A stretch of DNA of 64,000 nucleotides, taken from assembly GCA_036274895.1 (NCBI GenBank), contig DASUEU010000004.1, forward strand, positions 1-64,000. The letters run 5' to 3'. Positions 41,725 to 51,307 of the stretch are shown in pieces (position 1 is the stretch's first letter; each line of letters begins with the position of its first letter). A program made the position numbers and the translations under genes. The stretch comes from CALMKX01 sp036274895 (GTDB taxonomy: Bacteria > Acidobacteriota > Thermoanaerobaculia > Multivoradales > SZUA-115). The notes under the pieces were generated by a model that had not been told where the DNA came from, searched no databases, and saw only the letters and a program-made list of their open reading frames with translations.

Positions 41725-42885
41725 ATGGCACATCAAGGTGACATCTATCGCGAAGCCTTCGAGGCAGCGGTAGCCGCAGCGCTCTCGGCTGCGGCGGAGC
41801 GTCTGCCTCCCCCCCAGGTCGGTGAGAGGACCCAGCAACTGCTCGCGCGCACCTGCGCCGAGCGGCAGGCGTTGCTGCAGACGGACTCCTACTTCCGCCG
41901 GCCGGAGGTCTTCACCCGCCTCGCTGCTCTGTCTTTTGCCGAGCGGCATCGCGACCCGGCACGCATGCTGGAGATCGCCCGGGTGGCCTTCGAAGTGGCC
42001 GAGGCCCTGCCCGCTCGAGCCGAGGTCCCGGCAGGAGTCGTGGTCGCCGACCTCAAGGCCGAAGCCCACGCCTGTCTGGCCAACGCCCTGCGCATCGGCG
42101 GTGACCTCCAGCAGGCCGACCAGCTCTGGCCATCCGCCACCGAGCTGCGCCTCGCCGGCTCGGGGGATCCGTTGCTCGCGGCTCGCCTGGCGGCTCTCGA
42201 AGCGAACCTGAGGGCGGACCAGCGCCGGCTGGCCGAAGCCGAGGCGCTGTTCAACCGCGCAGCCCGGCTCTACGAGCACGTCGGGGACGGCCATCTCGCC
42301 GGTCGTACCCTCGTCGACCTCGCCCGCACCTTCCACGAAGCCGGGCAACCCGCTCGGGCCATCGCCACATTGGTGGCGGGGGCCGAGAAGCTGGTGCTGT
42401 CGCGCGAGCCGAGCCTCTACCTCCTGGTGGTCCACAACCTGGCCAACTACCTCGACGCGGCCGGCTACCCGGCTCACGCCCTGCGGTTGTTGCAGAGCGT
42501 GCGGGATCGGCGGGCCTCGCGGCGCTCGCACCTGCAGCTGCTGCGGGCTCGGTGGCTCGAGGCCAGGATCTCCGCCACCCTCGGCCTCTCGGACCTCGCG
42601 GCCCAGGTGCTGCGCGGGGTCTGCACCGATCTGCTGGACCTCAAGCTGCCCTACGACGCGGCGCTCGCGGCGCTGGAGCTGGCGGCGGTCTACTCCGAGG
42701 CCGGTCGTCTCGACGAAGTGCAGCGTCTGGCCGAGGAGGTTTACCCGGTGTTCATCGCCCGCGCCATCCCGCGCGAGGCGAGCGTCGCGCTGCTGCTGTT
42801 CTACCGCTCGGCAATCGCGCGCACCGCCAGCCGAGAGCTGCTGGCCGGGCTCGAAGCTCGGCTGCGTGAGAACCGGAAGGCCTGA
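41725..42885 (+). CDS. TPR-like helical repeat protein
   Basis: A cytoplasmic-looking protein of 386 residues built almost entirely of Ala/Leu-rich helix pairs. Several units resemble tetratricopeptide repeats, for example AEAHACLANALRIGGDLQQADQ and GRTLVDLARTFHEAGQPARA, with the usual small residues at inter-helix positions. No enzyme or DNA-binding motif is visible. It lies 66 bp after the small exported protein and faces a convergent gene with helix-turn-helix-like repeats. It probably binds a peptide or partner protein; the partner is unknown. Confidence 0.7.
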   Translation: MAHQGDIYREAFEAAVAAALSAAAERLPPPQVGERTQQLLARTCAERQALLQTDSYFRRPEVFTRLAALSFAERHRDPARMLEIARVAFEVAEALPARAEVPAGVVVADLKAEAHACLANALRIGGDLQQADQLWPSATELRLAGSGDPLLAARLAALEANLRADQRRLAEAEALFNRAARLYEHVGDGHLAGRTLVDLARTFHEAGQPARAIATLVAGAEKLVLSREPSLYLLVVHNLANYLDAAGYPAHALRLLQSVRDRRASRRSHLQLLRARWLEARISATLGLSDLAAQVLRGVCTDLLDLKLPYDAALAALELAAVYSEAGRLDEVQRLAEEVYPVFIARAIPREASVALLLFYRSAIARTASRELLAGLEARLRENRKA

Positions 42886-42902
42886 AGACCCTCATCCCCA
42901 AT

Positions 42903-42942
42903 CCCTCTCCCGGCCCGTCCACGCCAGCCTGCCGGGAGAGGG
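42903..42942. terminator. Long stem-loop between convergent genes, repeat-derived
   Basis: CCCTCTCCCGGC (42903-42914) pairs perfectly with GCCGGGAGAGGG (42931-42942) across a 16-base loop. It fills the 62-bp gap between the convergent TPR-like and tandem-HTH genes. The surrounding CCTCATCCCCAATCCC text resembles a dispersed intergenic repeat. Confidence 0.65.
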
Positions 42943-42947
42943 GCTCC

Positions 42948-43769
42948 TCACCCCTTCTCGCCGTCCTCGGTCCAGGAGCCGGTCAGGGACTCTGCCTCTC
43001 GCTCGGCGAGAGCCGAGGAGTCCCACCCCGTCCGGGGCTCCTCCCACGCCTCCATACCCTGAGCGGAGTCGCCCCGGCCTTCCGGGTCCAACCACGAAGG
43101 GTCCGCTTCCAGGCTGGTCAGATCCCGATCCAGCCGTGCGACCACGGCCTTGAGCTCACTCCACCGGTGGCCACCGGGAAGCAGGCCGTCGGGTAAGCCA
43201 TCCACCAGGCCATAGAGCTCGTCGAAGAAGGTCTCGGGCTTGAGGTCGAGGAGGCGCAGCAGCGCGAGGACGTGCCAGACCTTGAGCGGCCCTCCCTCGC
43301 GCAGGAGCTGGCCGAGGCGGTCCGCGGAGAGCCCCAGCTCGAGGCTCGAAGGACGGAGCTTGCGTTGACCGGCCTGGAGCTTGGCGAGGAGCAGATCCGC
43401 CAGGCGGCGGACCTCTCCCTCGACGGTTCGAGCCTCTTCGAGATCGACGCCCAGGGGCCGAGTCCCCGCCACCTCGGCGAGCAACGCCAGGTTGGGCAGG
43501 ATGCGGCCCCGTTCCCGGCGCAGGCGGACGAAGAACTCCGCGGGGTGGAGGCGGGCTGCCGCCAGGGCGGCGAAGAGCTGGCGAACCTCGAGCCGTGAGG
43601 GGTCGGCGAGCAGGCGCGTCCAGGCAGCCTCGGAAAGCCCCTGGGCGGACGCGACGTCGTCAGCGCGCGCGCCGCTCGCCTTGAGCTCGGCTTTCAGTCG
43701 CTGGGCGAGGTGCCGGACGGCCGGTGCCACGGACTGGTAGGCGGCGGAGGGGATCTCGTTCTCGCTCAT
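42948..43769 (-). CDS. Protein with two helix-turn-helix-like segments
   Basis: A 273-residue soluble protein. Two stretches look like XRE-type helical units: residues about 35-80 (ADDVASAQGLSEAAWTRLLA ... LHPAEFFVRL) and about 140-190 (SSLELGLSADRLGQLLREG ... LKPETFFDELY). Both end in a matching 'LxPxxFF' pattern, suggesting internal duplication. An acidic tail (residues 225-273) follows. It is convergent with the TPR-like gene and lies 59 bp after the DtxR-type gene on the same strand. A DNA-binding role is inference; no family name can be given. Confidence 0.65.
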   Translation of the reverse strand: MSENEIPSAAYQSVAPAVRHLAQRLKAELKASGARADDVASAQGLSEAAWTRLLADPSRLEVRQLFAALAAARLHPAEFFVRLRRERGRILPNLALLAEVAGTRPLGVDLEEARTVEGEVRRLADLLLAKLQAGQRKLRPSSLELGLSADRLGQLLREGGPLKVWHVLALLRLLDLKPETFFDELYGLVDGLPDGLLPGGHRWSELKAVVARLDRDLTSLEADPSWLDPEGRGDSAQGMEAWEEPRTGWDSSALAEREAESLTGSWTEDGEKG

Positions 43770-43828
43770 GGGGTGGTCGGGACGTAGGTCATTGCGGGCA
43801 TTCTAGCCCGGCGAGAGGGGCGGCGAGA

Positions 43829-44491
43829 TCAGCCGTCGCCGACCAGGATCTTCGAGGCCGCTCGCCAGCCGAGAGCGATGAGGCTGCCGTCGGCCAGGGC
43901 GAGATCGACGGTGTCGGACGCCTCGTCACGGCCCGTCACCGCCAGCAAGGAGCCAGGCATCAGGTTGCGGCGTTCGAGCAGGCGCAGGAACTCCGGGCTC
44001 TGGTCGGTCACCCGGGTGATCCGTACCGACCGCCCGAGCTCGCAGGCGGCCAGCGAGATGCCGCCGATCTCGGCGACCACTCCCTGGGCATCGGGGATGG
44101 GATCGCCGTGGGGATCGACCGAAGGATGGCCCAGCACCTCGTCCATGCGCGCGAGCAGGCGGTCCGAGATGGCGTGCTCGAGCTCCTCGGCCTCGGTGTG
44201 GACCTCACTCCAGTCCATCCCCATCACGCGCACGAGGAAGAGCTCCACCAGGCGGTGCCGGCGCAGGACGTGGAGGGCGAGCTGGCGGCCGGAGCCGGTG
44301 AGCGAGACGCCGCTGTAGGGCTCGTAGGCGAGCAAGCCGCTGTCGGCCAGGGTCTTGATCATGGCCGTGGCCGTGCCCGGCGCCACTTTGAGGGCAGCCG
44401 CCACCTGGCCGGTCGAGACTCTTCGACCAGGGCTCGCCTGCTCCTCGAGCAGGATCTGCTTCAGGTAATCCTCGACGGTACTGGTTGCCAC
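43829..44491 (-). CDS. DtxR/MntR-family metal-dependent transcriptional regulator
   Basis: Regulator of 220 residues with the three DtxR parts. An N-terminal winged helix (STVEDYLKQILLEEQASPGRRVSTGQVAAALKVAPGTATAMI) is followed by a dimerisation/metal domain with RRHRLVELFLVRVMGMDWSEVHTEAEELEHAIS, whose His and Glu residues suit Mn or Fe. A C-terminal SH3/FeoA-like segment ends the protein. The long form is IdeR-like. GTG at 44491 is the start, 11 bp after the lipoprotein gene stop, so it may be the last gene of the two-component operon. It likely represses metal uptake when metal is replete (family knowledge). Confidence 0.9.
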   Translation of the reverse strand: MATSTVEDYLKQILLEEQASPGRRVSTGQVAAALKVAPGTATAMIKTLADSGLLAYEPYSGVSLTGSGRQLALHVLRRHRLVELFLVRVMGMDWSEVHTEAEELEHAISDRLLARMDEVLGHPSVDPHGDPIPDAQGVVAEIGGISLAACELGRSVRITRVTDQSPEFLRLLERRNLMPGSLLAVTGRDEASDTVDLALADGSLIALGWRAASKILVGDG

Positions 44492-44502
44492 GGCCGGGTA
44501 GA

Positions 44503-45063
44503 TTATCGTGGCTTCGGTGGCTTCTCGATGTCGAGCCGGATCAGCTCGTCCAGGGCCTTCTTGAGGCGGGCGATCTCGCGCTCGCGGTCGGCCAGCCGCT
44601 GGCGGCAGACCCGCAGCTCCTCGGCGGTGTGGCTCCGGGAGGAATCGGCCTTCGAGCCCTCCCCGCCTGCCTCGGGCGGGCAGCCGGCCGTCGGGGTGGC
44701 GGCCGTGCTCCGATCGGCCTGTTCGCTCGCGAGACGGCCCAAGATCTCGTGGCTCTCGAGCCAGGCCCGGGCGGCGAGAGCGAGGTCGCTGCCCGGGGCG
44801 CTCCAGGCCAGCTGCTGGAAGTAGTGGGCCGCCTTGGCCGGGTCCGTCACCCCACTCTCGGCGAGGGCGTGGCAGAGGGCGAGGTGGAAGAGCAGGCGGC
44901 TCTTGTCCGCCGCCGGCGGGCCTTGCCAGAGCTGCCGTTCGATCGCCGGCACCGTCTGGACGCACTCGCTGAGCAGGAGGGGATCCGCGGGCGCAGCGGG
45001 GGGAGGCGCCGTGGCGACACAGCCGAGCAGGGGCAGGCAGGCCACCGCCAGCGCTCGGCTCAA
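44503..45063 (-). CDS. QseG/YfhG-like lipoprotein with C-terminal coiled coil
   Basis: A 186-residue lipoprotein: N-terminus MSRALAVACLPLLGC gives a short signal peptide and lipobox (LLGC). The mature part has conserved-looking Cys residues (SECVQT, LALCHAL), a helical middle, and a charged C-terminal coiled coil (CRQRLADREREIARLKKAL). The architecture and the position after a sensor kinase match QseG (YfhG) of the enterobacterial GlrK/GlrR system, an outer-membrane lipoprotein that tunes the kinase. Start is TTG at 45063, overlapping the kinase stop as TTGA. Homology to QseG is inferred from layout and needs alignment. Confidence 0.65.
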   Translation of the reverse strand: MSRALAVACLPLLGCVATAPPPAAPADPLLLSECVQTVPAIERQLWQGPPAADKSRLLFHLALCHALAESGVTDPAKAAHYFQQLAWSAPGSDLALAARAWLESHEILGRLASEQADRSTAATPTAGCPPEAGGEGSKADSSRSHTAEELRVCRQRLADREREIARLKKALDELIRLDIEKPPKPR

Positions 45064-46657
45064 GACGCTGCCTCCTGCTGCTTGAGCAGGGGCAGGCGCA
45101 GCCGGCTCTCGACCGCCGGGTCGGTGCGCAGGGGGCCCGGCAGCAGGACCGAGAAGACGCTGCCGCCACCCCGCCGGTCGGACACCCAGACGGCCCCGTC
45201 GTGGGCGGCGACGATCTCCGCGCAGATCGCGAGACCCAGCCCGACACCGCTGCCCCGAGCCCGCGAGCGCCCCGAGACCTGATGGAACTTGCGGAAGATC
45301 AGCTCCTTCTGCAGGTCCGGCACCCCGGGTCCGGTGTCTGCCACGGCCAGGAGCACGAAAGCCCGGCCCAGGGTGCCGTTGGCCAGGCGGTGGGCCAGGG
45401 CGGCGGGCAGGCCCTTCGGCAGCTTGGCGAGCAGGCGCAGGGAGACCTCGATACGGCCCCCCTCGGGCGAGAACTTCAGGGCGTTGTCGAGCAGGTTCTC
45501 GAGCAGCTGGATCACGCGATCGCGGTCGCCGAGGGCGAGCAGCGGCTCGGCGGGCAGGTCGAGGTGCAGCTCGAGGCCGCGCTCCCCGAGCCGTCCTTCG
45601 AACTCCGCGGCGACGGAGTGCAGCAGCTCGACGAAGTCGACCTGGCGCAGCTCGTAGGTCATCACGCCGGCTTCCAAGCTCGACAGGTCGAGGAGGTTCG
45701 AGATCATCGCCGACAGCCGCCGCGCGCTGTCCAGATTGAGCAGGAGCATGCGTCGCTGCTTGTCGGTCAAGGGGCCGGCGAGCTCGTCGAGCAGCAGCCG
45801 GTTGGTCTCCTGCATCGCCACCAGGGGGTTGCGCAGCTCGTGCGAGACGTGGGCGACGAAGTCCCGTTTCATCGCCTCGAGCTCGGAGAGGCGTTCCGCC
45901 ATGGCGTTGAAAGAGTCGGCCAGGCGGGAGAAGTCCCCCCCGCGGGCCGGATCCAGCCGGGTCTCGAAGCGCCCGGCGGCCACCGCCCGGTTGGCGGCGA
46001 CCAGCCGTTTCAGGGGGCCGTTGATCGAGCGCACGGTGAGCACGATGATGACCAGGCAGACCACCAGGGCGAGGCCGGTTACCGCCCAGGCGAGGCGCCT
46101 GACCTTGCGCGAGGCCGCTTGGGTGCGCCGCGCGTCCGAGCGCACCTCGGCGCCGGTAGCCTGATAGACGAGGTTGGCCTGCGCCTTGAGGTCTTGGAGC
46201 AGGCTCGGCAGTACCTCCCCGATGGCCTCCGGCGCCGGGGACGGCTGCTCGCCGCGCCGGCGGACCACCTTCTGGCAGTAGGAGACGAAGTGCTGCCACT
46301 GGTCGCGGAGCAGGGCCACGGCGCTCTCCTCACCCTTCGAGAGCTGCAAGGCCTCCAGCTCTTCGAGGGTGGTCTCGAAGGCTTCCATCTCGTCGAGGAG
46401 GCCGTCCTCCACCTCCGGGGCGCGGGCGTGGGCAGGATGATCGGGACGGTTCACCAGCAAGAACTTGCCGAGCAAGACGTCGAGACTGTCGAGCCTGCGC
46501 AGCAGCGAGAAGGTCGCCTCCGAGGCCGCGAACTGGCTCTGGAGCAAGTCGTTGGCCATCGCCGCCGCCCGCTCGATGAGCCGGACGTTGTAGGTCAGGG
46601 CCCCCAGCAGCAGCAAGACGAGCAGGGCCGAGCCGGTGGCGATCTTGGTGGCGACCC

Positions 46658-46661
<4 letters not shown>
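45060..46661 (-). CDS. Membrane sensor histidine kinase (GlrK/QseE-like position)
   Basis: Kinase of 533 residues. TM1 lies at about 7-24, a helical periplasmic sensor at 25-188 and TM2 at 189-211. A HAMP linker (GPLKRLVAANRAVAAGRFETR) follows, then phospho-acceptor His274 in HVSHELRNP and an HATPase domain with N-box LENLLDNALKFS, VADTGPGVP and GSGVGLGLAI. It should phosphorylate the adjacent sigma-54 response regulator. Start is TTG at 46661, overlapping the regulator stop as TTGA. The signal is unknown. Confidence 0.93.
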
Positions 46662-48031
<1,370 letters not shown>

Positions 48032-48136
48032 CGGAGCGTGGTTTCCCTCCTCGGGAGGGCAAATCTATCAAGGGCCATCCATCTATGTTGGGGGAAGCTA
48101 CGATCCGATGTCCCACGGCATGAGACCGGCGGACGC

Positions 48137-48274
48137 CTACCCGCCAGGCTCGTGCTCCACGCGAGCCTCCAAGACCCGGCCGTGGGGATCGAGCACCCGG
48201 GTCTGGTGGCAGACGGGGGCCGAGGCCCCTCGGGTCGGTTCGGAAGGCATGGGCCGTTTCCCTCGATTGCGCAT
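48137..48274 (-). CDS. Possible small ORF, 45 residues
   Basis: An ATG two bases after the stop of the preceding gene on the same strand opens a 45-codon frame. It encodes a basic Arg/Pro-containing N-terminus followed by PVCHQTRVLDPHGRVLEARV. The close spacing argues for co-translation with the upstream gene, but only a weak AGG precedes the start. No family is recognised. It fills most of the gap before the response-regulator gene. Confidence 0.35.
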   Translation of the reverse strand: MRNRGKRPMPSEPTRGASAPVCHQTRVLDPHGRVLEARVEHEPGG

Positions 48275-48276
48275 GC

Positions 48277-49341
48277 CTAGTTGACGTCGTTGTCCCGGGG
48301 AGCGACCGCGGCCACCTCCATCCCGGCGGCACTGGGGGTCGCCACGGCGGGGACCGGGCTCGCGGGCCGCGGGGCGAGGAGTCGGGCGAGGCGATCTCGG
48401 ATCTCTCCCTGGCCGAGCCGCGAGAGCAGGACCAGGGGCTCACCGGCAGGGGCGACGATGTCCTCGCAGAGCACCCGCCGGTCGGCTGGGCCGGCGAAGA
48501 GGGCGCGCTCGGGGGTGGCTTCGGCCTCGCTCGAGCCGGCGAGCGGCGTGCGCTCGATCTCCAGGATGTGCCCGGACCACACCAGCTCCAGCCAACTGCG
48601 GTAGCTCTCGCTGACGTGGAAGCGGGCTCTGGACGCCTCGAGCAGGCCCACCTCGAGCAGCACTCCGAGCAGCTCCCTGGCGGCCTCTGCTCGCCCCGGT
48701 CCGGGCTCGAGCAGGCTCTCGAGCTCGCCGCGGGTGATCGGCTCAGTGAGGCTTTTGCCCCGGCGATGCCAGAGCACACAGGCCAGCTCGTAGACCTCGG
48801 GCAGGACGCAGAGAGCCGTCATCTGCGCCGGCAGTGCCAGGTTCGAGGCGCCCTTCGCCAGCCTCTCGGCGAGCTCGATCACGGGGAGCGGGCGATCCAC
48901 GTAGAAGCCTTCCTGGTCGACCTGCCCGAGGACGGCGAAACCGTCGCGCAGGTAGAAGGTGAGCACCACGGCAGGGCGGTCCGGCGTGGCTGTCGCCACC
49001 CGCACTCTCGCCTCGGGGCTCTCGAGAACCGACAGGGCGCGGCCCAACCAGCTGGCGCGGAAGACGGGGTGCTGCGTCGCTTCAGGGGAGACCGGCACGG
49101 GGTCCATCCCGAAGCCCGAAGCCGCCCGTTGTCGCTGTGCGGGAGTGGTGACGCGGACCGGACCGGAGAAGGGCTCGAGCGGAGAGCCGAAACCCGGCGA
49201 GAGCAGACCGGCTTCGAGCAGCCATTCGAGACCGGCCAGGGACAGCAGGCGCGGCGCGCGCGAGAGGCGCCCGGTGGGCTCCGAGCTCGGTTGCGAGAGA
49301 GAAGCGGCGGACACGGGCTCGATGGCGGCGAGGATCGTCAT
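48277..49341 (-). CDS. Uncharacterised protein
   Basis: A 354-residue soluble protein that I do not recognise. ATG at 49341 is chosen because GGAGAG lies about 9 nt upstream; the frame is open a little further. The N-terminal 45 residues are Ser/Pro-rich and the C-terminus Ala/Pro-rich. The centre has a helix-rich stretch (VIELAERLAKGASNLALPAQMTALCVLPEVYELACVLW) and GELESLLEPGPGRAEAARELLGVLLEVGLLEAS, which looks like a winged-helix unit. It is divergent from another unrecognised gene at 49643, and both may be controlled from the shared 301-bp region. Confidence 0.65.
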   Translation of the reverse strand: MTILAAIEPVSAASLSQPSSEPTGRLSRAPRLLSLAGLEWLLEAGLLSPGFGSPLEPFSGPVRVTTPAQRQRAASGFGMDPVPVSPEATQHPVFRASWLGRALSVLESPEARVRVATATPDRPAVVLTFYLRDGFAVLGQVDQEGFYVDRPLPVIELAERLAKGASNLALPAQMTALCVLPEVYELACVLWHRRGKSLTEPITRGELESLLEPGPGRAEAARELLGVLLEVGLLEASRARFHVSESYRSWLELVWSGHILEIERTPLAGSSEAEATPERALFAGPADRRVLCEDIVAPAGEPLVLLSRLGQGEIRDRLARLLAPRPASPVPAVATPSAAGMEVAAVAPRDNDVN

Positions 49342-49642
49342 GGGGGTCTGCTCTCCTGTGGGGGCGATGCCGTGAAGGAAATCAATACGCGCTTGGCAAT
49401 TGAGCAATGCGGATGCCACCGCCCAGTCGTTCTGGCAAGCTCTTTGTCTTCAGTGATTTCGGTCTACTCAAGGGACCTGGCGCGCGCAAGCATCCGGCGA
49501 GAGCGGGGAATTTTTCCCTGCCCTGATAGACATCTCAACTTATTTACAACTAGCGATTTATAGCCTAGAATGACCCTGCTCGACCAACCCTCGGCACGGC
49601 TACGGTGTCTTGGTTGACGTCCCCACTCTTGAGGAACCGCGG
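49342..49642. other. Intergenic region between two divergent uncharacterised genes
   Basis: A 301-bp interval, AT-rich for this genome between about 49500 and 49575. It contains the promoter described at 49543-49571 and an AATTGCCAAGCG-type stretch facing the minus-strand gene, for which no good promoter could be defined. No coding sequence is seen. Confidence 0.5.
49543..49571 (+). promoter_or_regulatory. Strong sigma-70-type promoter
   Basis: TTTACA (49543-49548), 17 bp, TAGAAT (49566-49571): each hexamer matches five of six consensus bases with ideal spacing. This is the clearest promoter in the window. It would give a leader of about 65 nt for the gene starting at 49643. Confidence 0.7.
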
Positions 49643-50629
49643 ATGACCTCGCCCCTGCCCCCGACGCCGATCCACGAGCTGGAAGTCCGGCGAGTGTGGG
49701 AGGCGGGTGGCGGTGAGCGCAAGGCACAGATCCTCGAGGACTTGCTGCGGCGCAAGGCCGATGACCCGGGGTGGATCGTGGGCTTCCTCGCAGCCCTCGG
49801 CCCCGAGAGCCTGGGTGAGGCGCTGACCGCCCTCGATCCCTTCGACGCCCATCGCAGTGGGCCCTCGACGACCGAAGTGTCCCGGGCGGCCCTGTTGCTC
49901 GGCGAGGCAGCTCGCCGGCTCGAGCCCGCCGGCCTCGCCCGCTTGATCGTGGCCGCGGGGGGTGGTGTACTGGCGAACCTGATCGAGGCCGGCCTGCTCC
50001 AGGCGGGCAACCCCTTCGCCATCGGCGCGGAGAGCTTCGGCGAGCATTTCGAGGCCCTGGCCCAGGGGCTCGGGCGCCTGGCGGCCGACCTCGGTGTGGA
50101 GCAGCCCTCCCTCGCCAGTCTGCTCGAGGCGCTGGGCGAGGGGGGCTATCACGGCATCGCCGGTGCCGGCCAGCCACGGCTGGAGCTCGCCGCCTGGCTG
50201 GTCGCCCGCAGCGGCCACGCCCTCCTCCAGGCACACTTCGTCGAGATTCTGGTAGACGGCTACCATCCCCACACCCCGCGCGGAGAGATCGCGGCGCGGG
50301 CGGCGGCCGTGGTGATGGCCGCGCTCGAGCCCGCGTCGGCGGTGGCGGCTTGCCTGGTGCGGCTCGAAGGGGAGGCTCGCCGCAGCCTGGTCGCCGATGC
50401 CCTGCGTCCGGGTGACGGGTGCCTCGGTGGTCTGCCCCTGGGGTCGGTCGAGTTCGGCGTCGATCGCGAGATCCGGCGAGATCTGGCCAGGTTCGTGGGC
50501 AAGCTCACGGGCCTCGAGCCCTCGCTGCTCGATTCCAGCGAGGGGTTCGCGGCGTGGCTCGGCGGCGATCTCCTCGCCGGCCAGGGCCCTACTTGTGGCT
50601 GGCCACGGCCTGGGGCGCCAGGATCATGA
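49643..50629 (+). CDS. Uncharacterised helical protein
   Basis: A 328-residue soluble protein, unrecognised. ATG at 49643 has GAGG 8 nt upstream; a TTG at 49610 is an unlikely alternative. The sequence is Ala/Leu/Gly-rich and helical, with armadillo/HEAT-like rhythm (ILEDLLRRKADDPGWIVGFLAALGPESLGEALTALDPF). It has a central YHGIAGAGQPRLELAAWLVARSGHALLQ and a DGYHPHTPRGEIAARAAAVVMAAL segment. The last 13 codons or so overlap the 3' end of infC on the other strand. A strong promoter lies upstream. Its divergent neighbour at 48277 is also unknown. Confidence 0.65.
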   Translation: MTSPLPPTPIHELEVRRVWEAGGGERKAQILEDLLRRKADDPGWIVGFLAALGPESLGEALTALDPFDAHRSGPSTTEVSRAALLLGEAARRLEPAGLARLIVAAGGGVLANLIEAGLLQAGNPFAIGAESFGEHFEALAQGLGRLAADLGVEQPSLASLLEALGEGGYHGIAGAGQPRLELAAWLVARSGHALLQAHFVEILVDGYHPHTPRGEIAARAAAVVMAALEPASAVAACLVRLEGEARRSLVADALRPGDGCLGGLPLGSVEFGVDREIRRDLARFVGKLTGLEPSLLDSSEGFAAWLGGDLLAGQGPTCGWPRPGAPGS

Positions 50630-51149
50630 CGATCTGACGTCCTTCCAGTTTGCTGCGGTGCTCGACCACGGCCACGTCGTGCAGGTCGCGAGTGACCTTG
50701 TCGAGGATCTCGTTGCCGAGTTCGGGCCGGCGCATCTGGCGGAACCGGAAGAAGACGGTGACCTTCACCTTGTTGCCCTTCTCGAGGAAGCGGCGGGCCT
50801 GGGAGGTCTTGATGTCGAAGTCGTGCTCGTCGATCGTCGGCCGGTACTTGACCTCCTTGATCTCGATCACGCTCGCCTTCTTCTTGGACTCCTTCTCACG
50901 CTTCTGGCGCTCGTAGCGAACTTTGCCCCAGTCGAGGATTCGTACGACCGGGGGATCTGCTTCGGCCCCGACCTCCACGAGATCGAGGCTGCGCTCCTCG
51001 GCGAGGCGCCGGGCTTCCTCGATCGGCACGATGCCGAGCTGGGTGCCGTCGGTGTCGATCAGGCGCACCGGGCTCTTGCGGATGCGGTCGTTGACCCGCG
51101 GCTCGTTGGGGTCGCGGGGGCCTCGGTCGAAAAAGCTGGGCTTTCGGAT
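50589..51149 (-). CDS. infC: Translation initiation factor IF-3, ATC start
   Basis: IF-3 of 186 residues, which binds the 30S subunit and proofreads start-codon selection. The N-terminal domain (VNDRIRKSPVRLIDTDGTQLGIVPIEEA) and C-terminal domain (IKEVKYRPTIDEHDFDIKTSQARRFLEKG) are both present. The conserved NDRIR block lies upstream of the first in-frame GTG (51068). The frame extends back to an ATC at 51147-51149 preceded by AGGAGG at 8 nt. I take this as the start, because rare AUU/AUC/AUA starts are a known autoregulatory feature of infC. Unusually, rpmI and rplT do not follow; a convergent gene overlaps the 3' end. Confidence 0.93.
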   Translation of the reverse strand: MRKPSFFDRGPRDPNEPRVNDRIRKSPVRLIDTDGTQLGIVPIEEARRLAEERSLDLVEVGAEADPPVVRILDWGKVRYERQKREKESKKKASVIEIKEVKYRPTIDEHDFDIKTSQARRFLEKGNKVKVTVFFRFRQMRRPELGNEILDKVTRDLHDVAVVEHRSKLEGRQIVMILAPQAVASHK

Positions 51150-51307
51150 GGCGCTATCCTCCTAGGATTGCCAGGTCGGCTGGCAGGATCGATGGGGTGG
51201 TTTGCCCGGAGCGCAGGCCGGGCCGATGGCCGGATACGGCGCTCATGCGCGGAGTCGGAGCCGGCCGCGCCTCACGAGCGAAGCGCCGGCCGGTCGGGGT
51301 GCCGTCC

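Noticed and set aside
49643..50629. Translation from TTG at 49610
   Set aside because: The TTG lacks a ribosome site, whereas ATG 49643 has GAGG at 8 nt.
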